Positions 63,130 to 64,000 of a DNA stretch of 64,000 nt are shown piece by piece. A program made the position numbers and the translations under genes. Under the pieces are notes generated by a model, which had not been told where the DNA came from, made no database searches, and saw nothing but the letters and a program-made list of their open reading frames with translations. The number at the start of each line of letters is the position of its first letter. The first letter of the stretch is position 1. This stretch comes from Acetobacter orleanensis (GTDB taxonomy: Bacteria; Pseudomonadota; Alphaproteobacteria; Acetobacterales; Acetobacteraceae): positions 62,001-126,000 of the forward strand of contig NZ_LHZV01000066.1 of assembly GCF_001581005.1 (NCBI RefSeq), in the 5' to 3' direction.

Positions 63130-63762
63130 GTGCCAGATTTAGTACTCAAACCGACTCCAATACAGGACTCGCGCCATAAACTGGTGCTGGCGAGTGGTTC
63201 TGCCATTCGGCGCACCTTGCTGGAAAATGCCGGTCTGGCATTTTCCGTCATGTCTTCCTCCGTGGATGAAGAGCCTCTCAAACAGGCCGGATGGGCAGAG
63301 GGGGCCACACCGCAGACCGTTGCCCTCCGTCTGGCGGAAGCCAAGGCGCTTTCCCTCACCTGTGAAGATGCTTTTATAATCGGCGCGGACCAGATGCTGT
63401 CCTGTAACGGGAACTGGTATGACAAACCGGCTGACCTGAAAGCTGCCCGCCAGCAACTCCTGTCTTTGAGAGGGCAGACCCATACCCTGCATACGGCTGT
63501 GGTGGTGTGCCGAAACGGGCAGGTTTTATGGCAGCATGTTTCCGAGCCTCACCTTACCATGCGTCTGTTTTCAGAGGCTTTTCTGGATGCCTATCTAGCG
63601 GCGGAAGGAGAAGAGTGTCTGCACTCTGTTGGCGCATACCGGATTGAAGGTCCGGGCCTGCATCTTTTCGCCCGTATGGAGGGGGATCAGACAGCCATCC
63701 TCGGCCTCCCCCTTTTACCGTTGCTGGAAGGGCTGAGAGAGATGGGGGTGCTGTTTTCGTAA
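63130..63762 (+). CDS. maf: Maf-like nucleotide pyrophosphatase
   Basis: A 210-residue house-cleaning NTPase that removes non-canonical or excess nucleotides. The N-terminal LVLASGSAIRRTLLENAGLAFSVMSSSVDE is the Maf signature, and IIGADQMLSCNG holds the catalytic Asp. It begins with a GTG at the edge of the putative origin; AAAGAGA lies about 11 bases upstream. The first 15 or so residues before KLVLASGS are extra compared with many homologues, so a later start is possible. Confidence 0.9.
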   Translation: MPDLVLKPTPIQDSRHKLVLASGSAIRRTLLENAGLAFSVMSSSVDEEPLKQAGWAEGATPQTVALRLAEAKALSLTCEDAFIIGADQMLSCNGNWYDKPADLKAARQQLLSLRGQTHTLHTAVVVCRNGQVLWQHVSEPHLTMRLFSEAFLDAYLAAEGEECLHSVGAYRIEGPGLHLFARMEGDQTAILGLPLLPLLEGLREMGVLFS

Positions 63763-63844
63763 AATAGGGACTTGTCAGCAGTAGTCTCGTCTTGTATCAG
63801 GCGTGCACAAGCAAGCCACTTACGTGGCCTGACTGGAACAGTGT

Positions 63845-63920
63845 GGGGCCATAGCTCAGTTGGGAGAGCGCCTGAATGGCATTCAGGAGGTCGTCGGTTC
63901 GATCCCGATTGGCTCCACCA
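63845..63920 (+). tRNA. tRNA-Ala (GGC)
   Basis: Complete cloverleaf: acceptor GGGGCCA/TGGCTCC (one G-T pair), anticodon stem CCTGA/TCAGG with loop ATGGCAT (anticodon GGC), T arm CGGTTCGATCCCG, and encoded CCA. Confidence 0.96.
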
Positions 63921-64000
63921 GTTCCTCATCATCCCTAAAAATTTATATGTCTAGAATTTGCTTCAGTCCAGAATGTCTGAGCATTCTTGTTCCTGTGCGG

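Noticed and set aside
62855-63142. A 95-residue plus-strand frame inside the putative origin
   Set aside because: No ribosome-binding site or recognisable motif; composition follows the repeated GTAC words.
62703-63425. A 240-residue minus-strand frame across the hemE-maf gap
   Set aside because: It overlaps both hemE and maf, contains no family motif, and its sequence simply reflects the GTAC-rich non-coding interval.

Overview
The window reads as chromosomal DNA of an acetic acid bacterium (Acetobacteraceae, Alphaproteobacteria; Acetobacter-like is my best guess). This rests on the alphaproteobacterial gene set and order (hemE next to a probable replication origin, mnmE-mnmG-rsmG-parA-parB, hisB-hisH-hisA-hisF-hisE-HIT), the ubiquinone genes and general protein style. 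Species cannot be fixed from the sequence alone. About 60 protein genes, five intact tRNA genes (Gln, Gly, Lys, Pro, Ala), one tRNA fragment, two parS sites, one candidate oriC and one integrated element are supported.

Layout. 1-13.3 kb: housekeeping genes (argJ, an RDD membrane protein, an MscS-type channel, a 2OG-Fe dioxygenase, a cbpA-like co-chaperone, ubiK, proC, a TetR-like regulator, tRNA-Gln, a DUF2142 membrane protein, an MFS exporter). 13.3-22.6 kb: HU protein, then a surface-polymer block in which a 472-residue RTX-like repeat protein is flanked by two very large two-module glycosyltransferases and an RgpF-like protein. 22.7-34.8 kb: tRNA-Gly, nadE, a divergent LysR/MFS pair, the histidine operon (with a GNAT domain fused in frame to HisA), HIT protein, nitroreductase, ubiquinone hydroxylase and DUF4186 protein.

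35.5-48.0 kb: a 12.5-kb element inserted in tRNA-Lys(CUU). It is bounded by a perfect 45-bp direct repeat equal to the 3' half of the tRNA. It carries a tyrosine integrase, XRE regulator, AlpA-like protein, Toprim primase, DUF927 helicase-like protein, HigBA-type toxin-antitoxin, a serine recombinase and several unknown genes, but no capsid, tail, terminase or conjugation genes that I can recognise. Gene content resembles a P4/PICI-like phage satellite. Paired TGACTCCGGA repeats near both ends look like integrase arm sites, and two clusters of GGTGTA motifs lie just inside the ends.

48.1-64 kb: the origin-proximal region, parB-parA-rsmG-mnmG-mnmE with two perfect parS 16-mers, then ogt, an M1 peptidase, a secreted Gly/Tyr/Trp-rich protein, tRNA-Pro, a LOG-family protein, an MFS protein, a Nudix hydrolase, hemJ-HAD-hemE, the putative oriC, maf and tRNA-Ala. 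The non-coding hemE-maf interval has an AT-rich stretch, DnaA-box-like 9-mers and fourteen GTAC tetramers in under 300 bp. With parAB-parS about 10-13 kb away, it is the best candidate for the chromosome origin.
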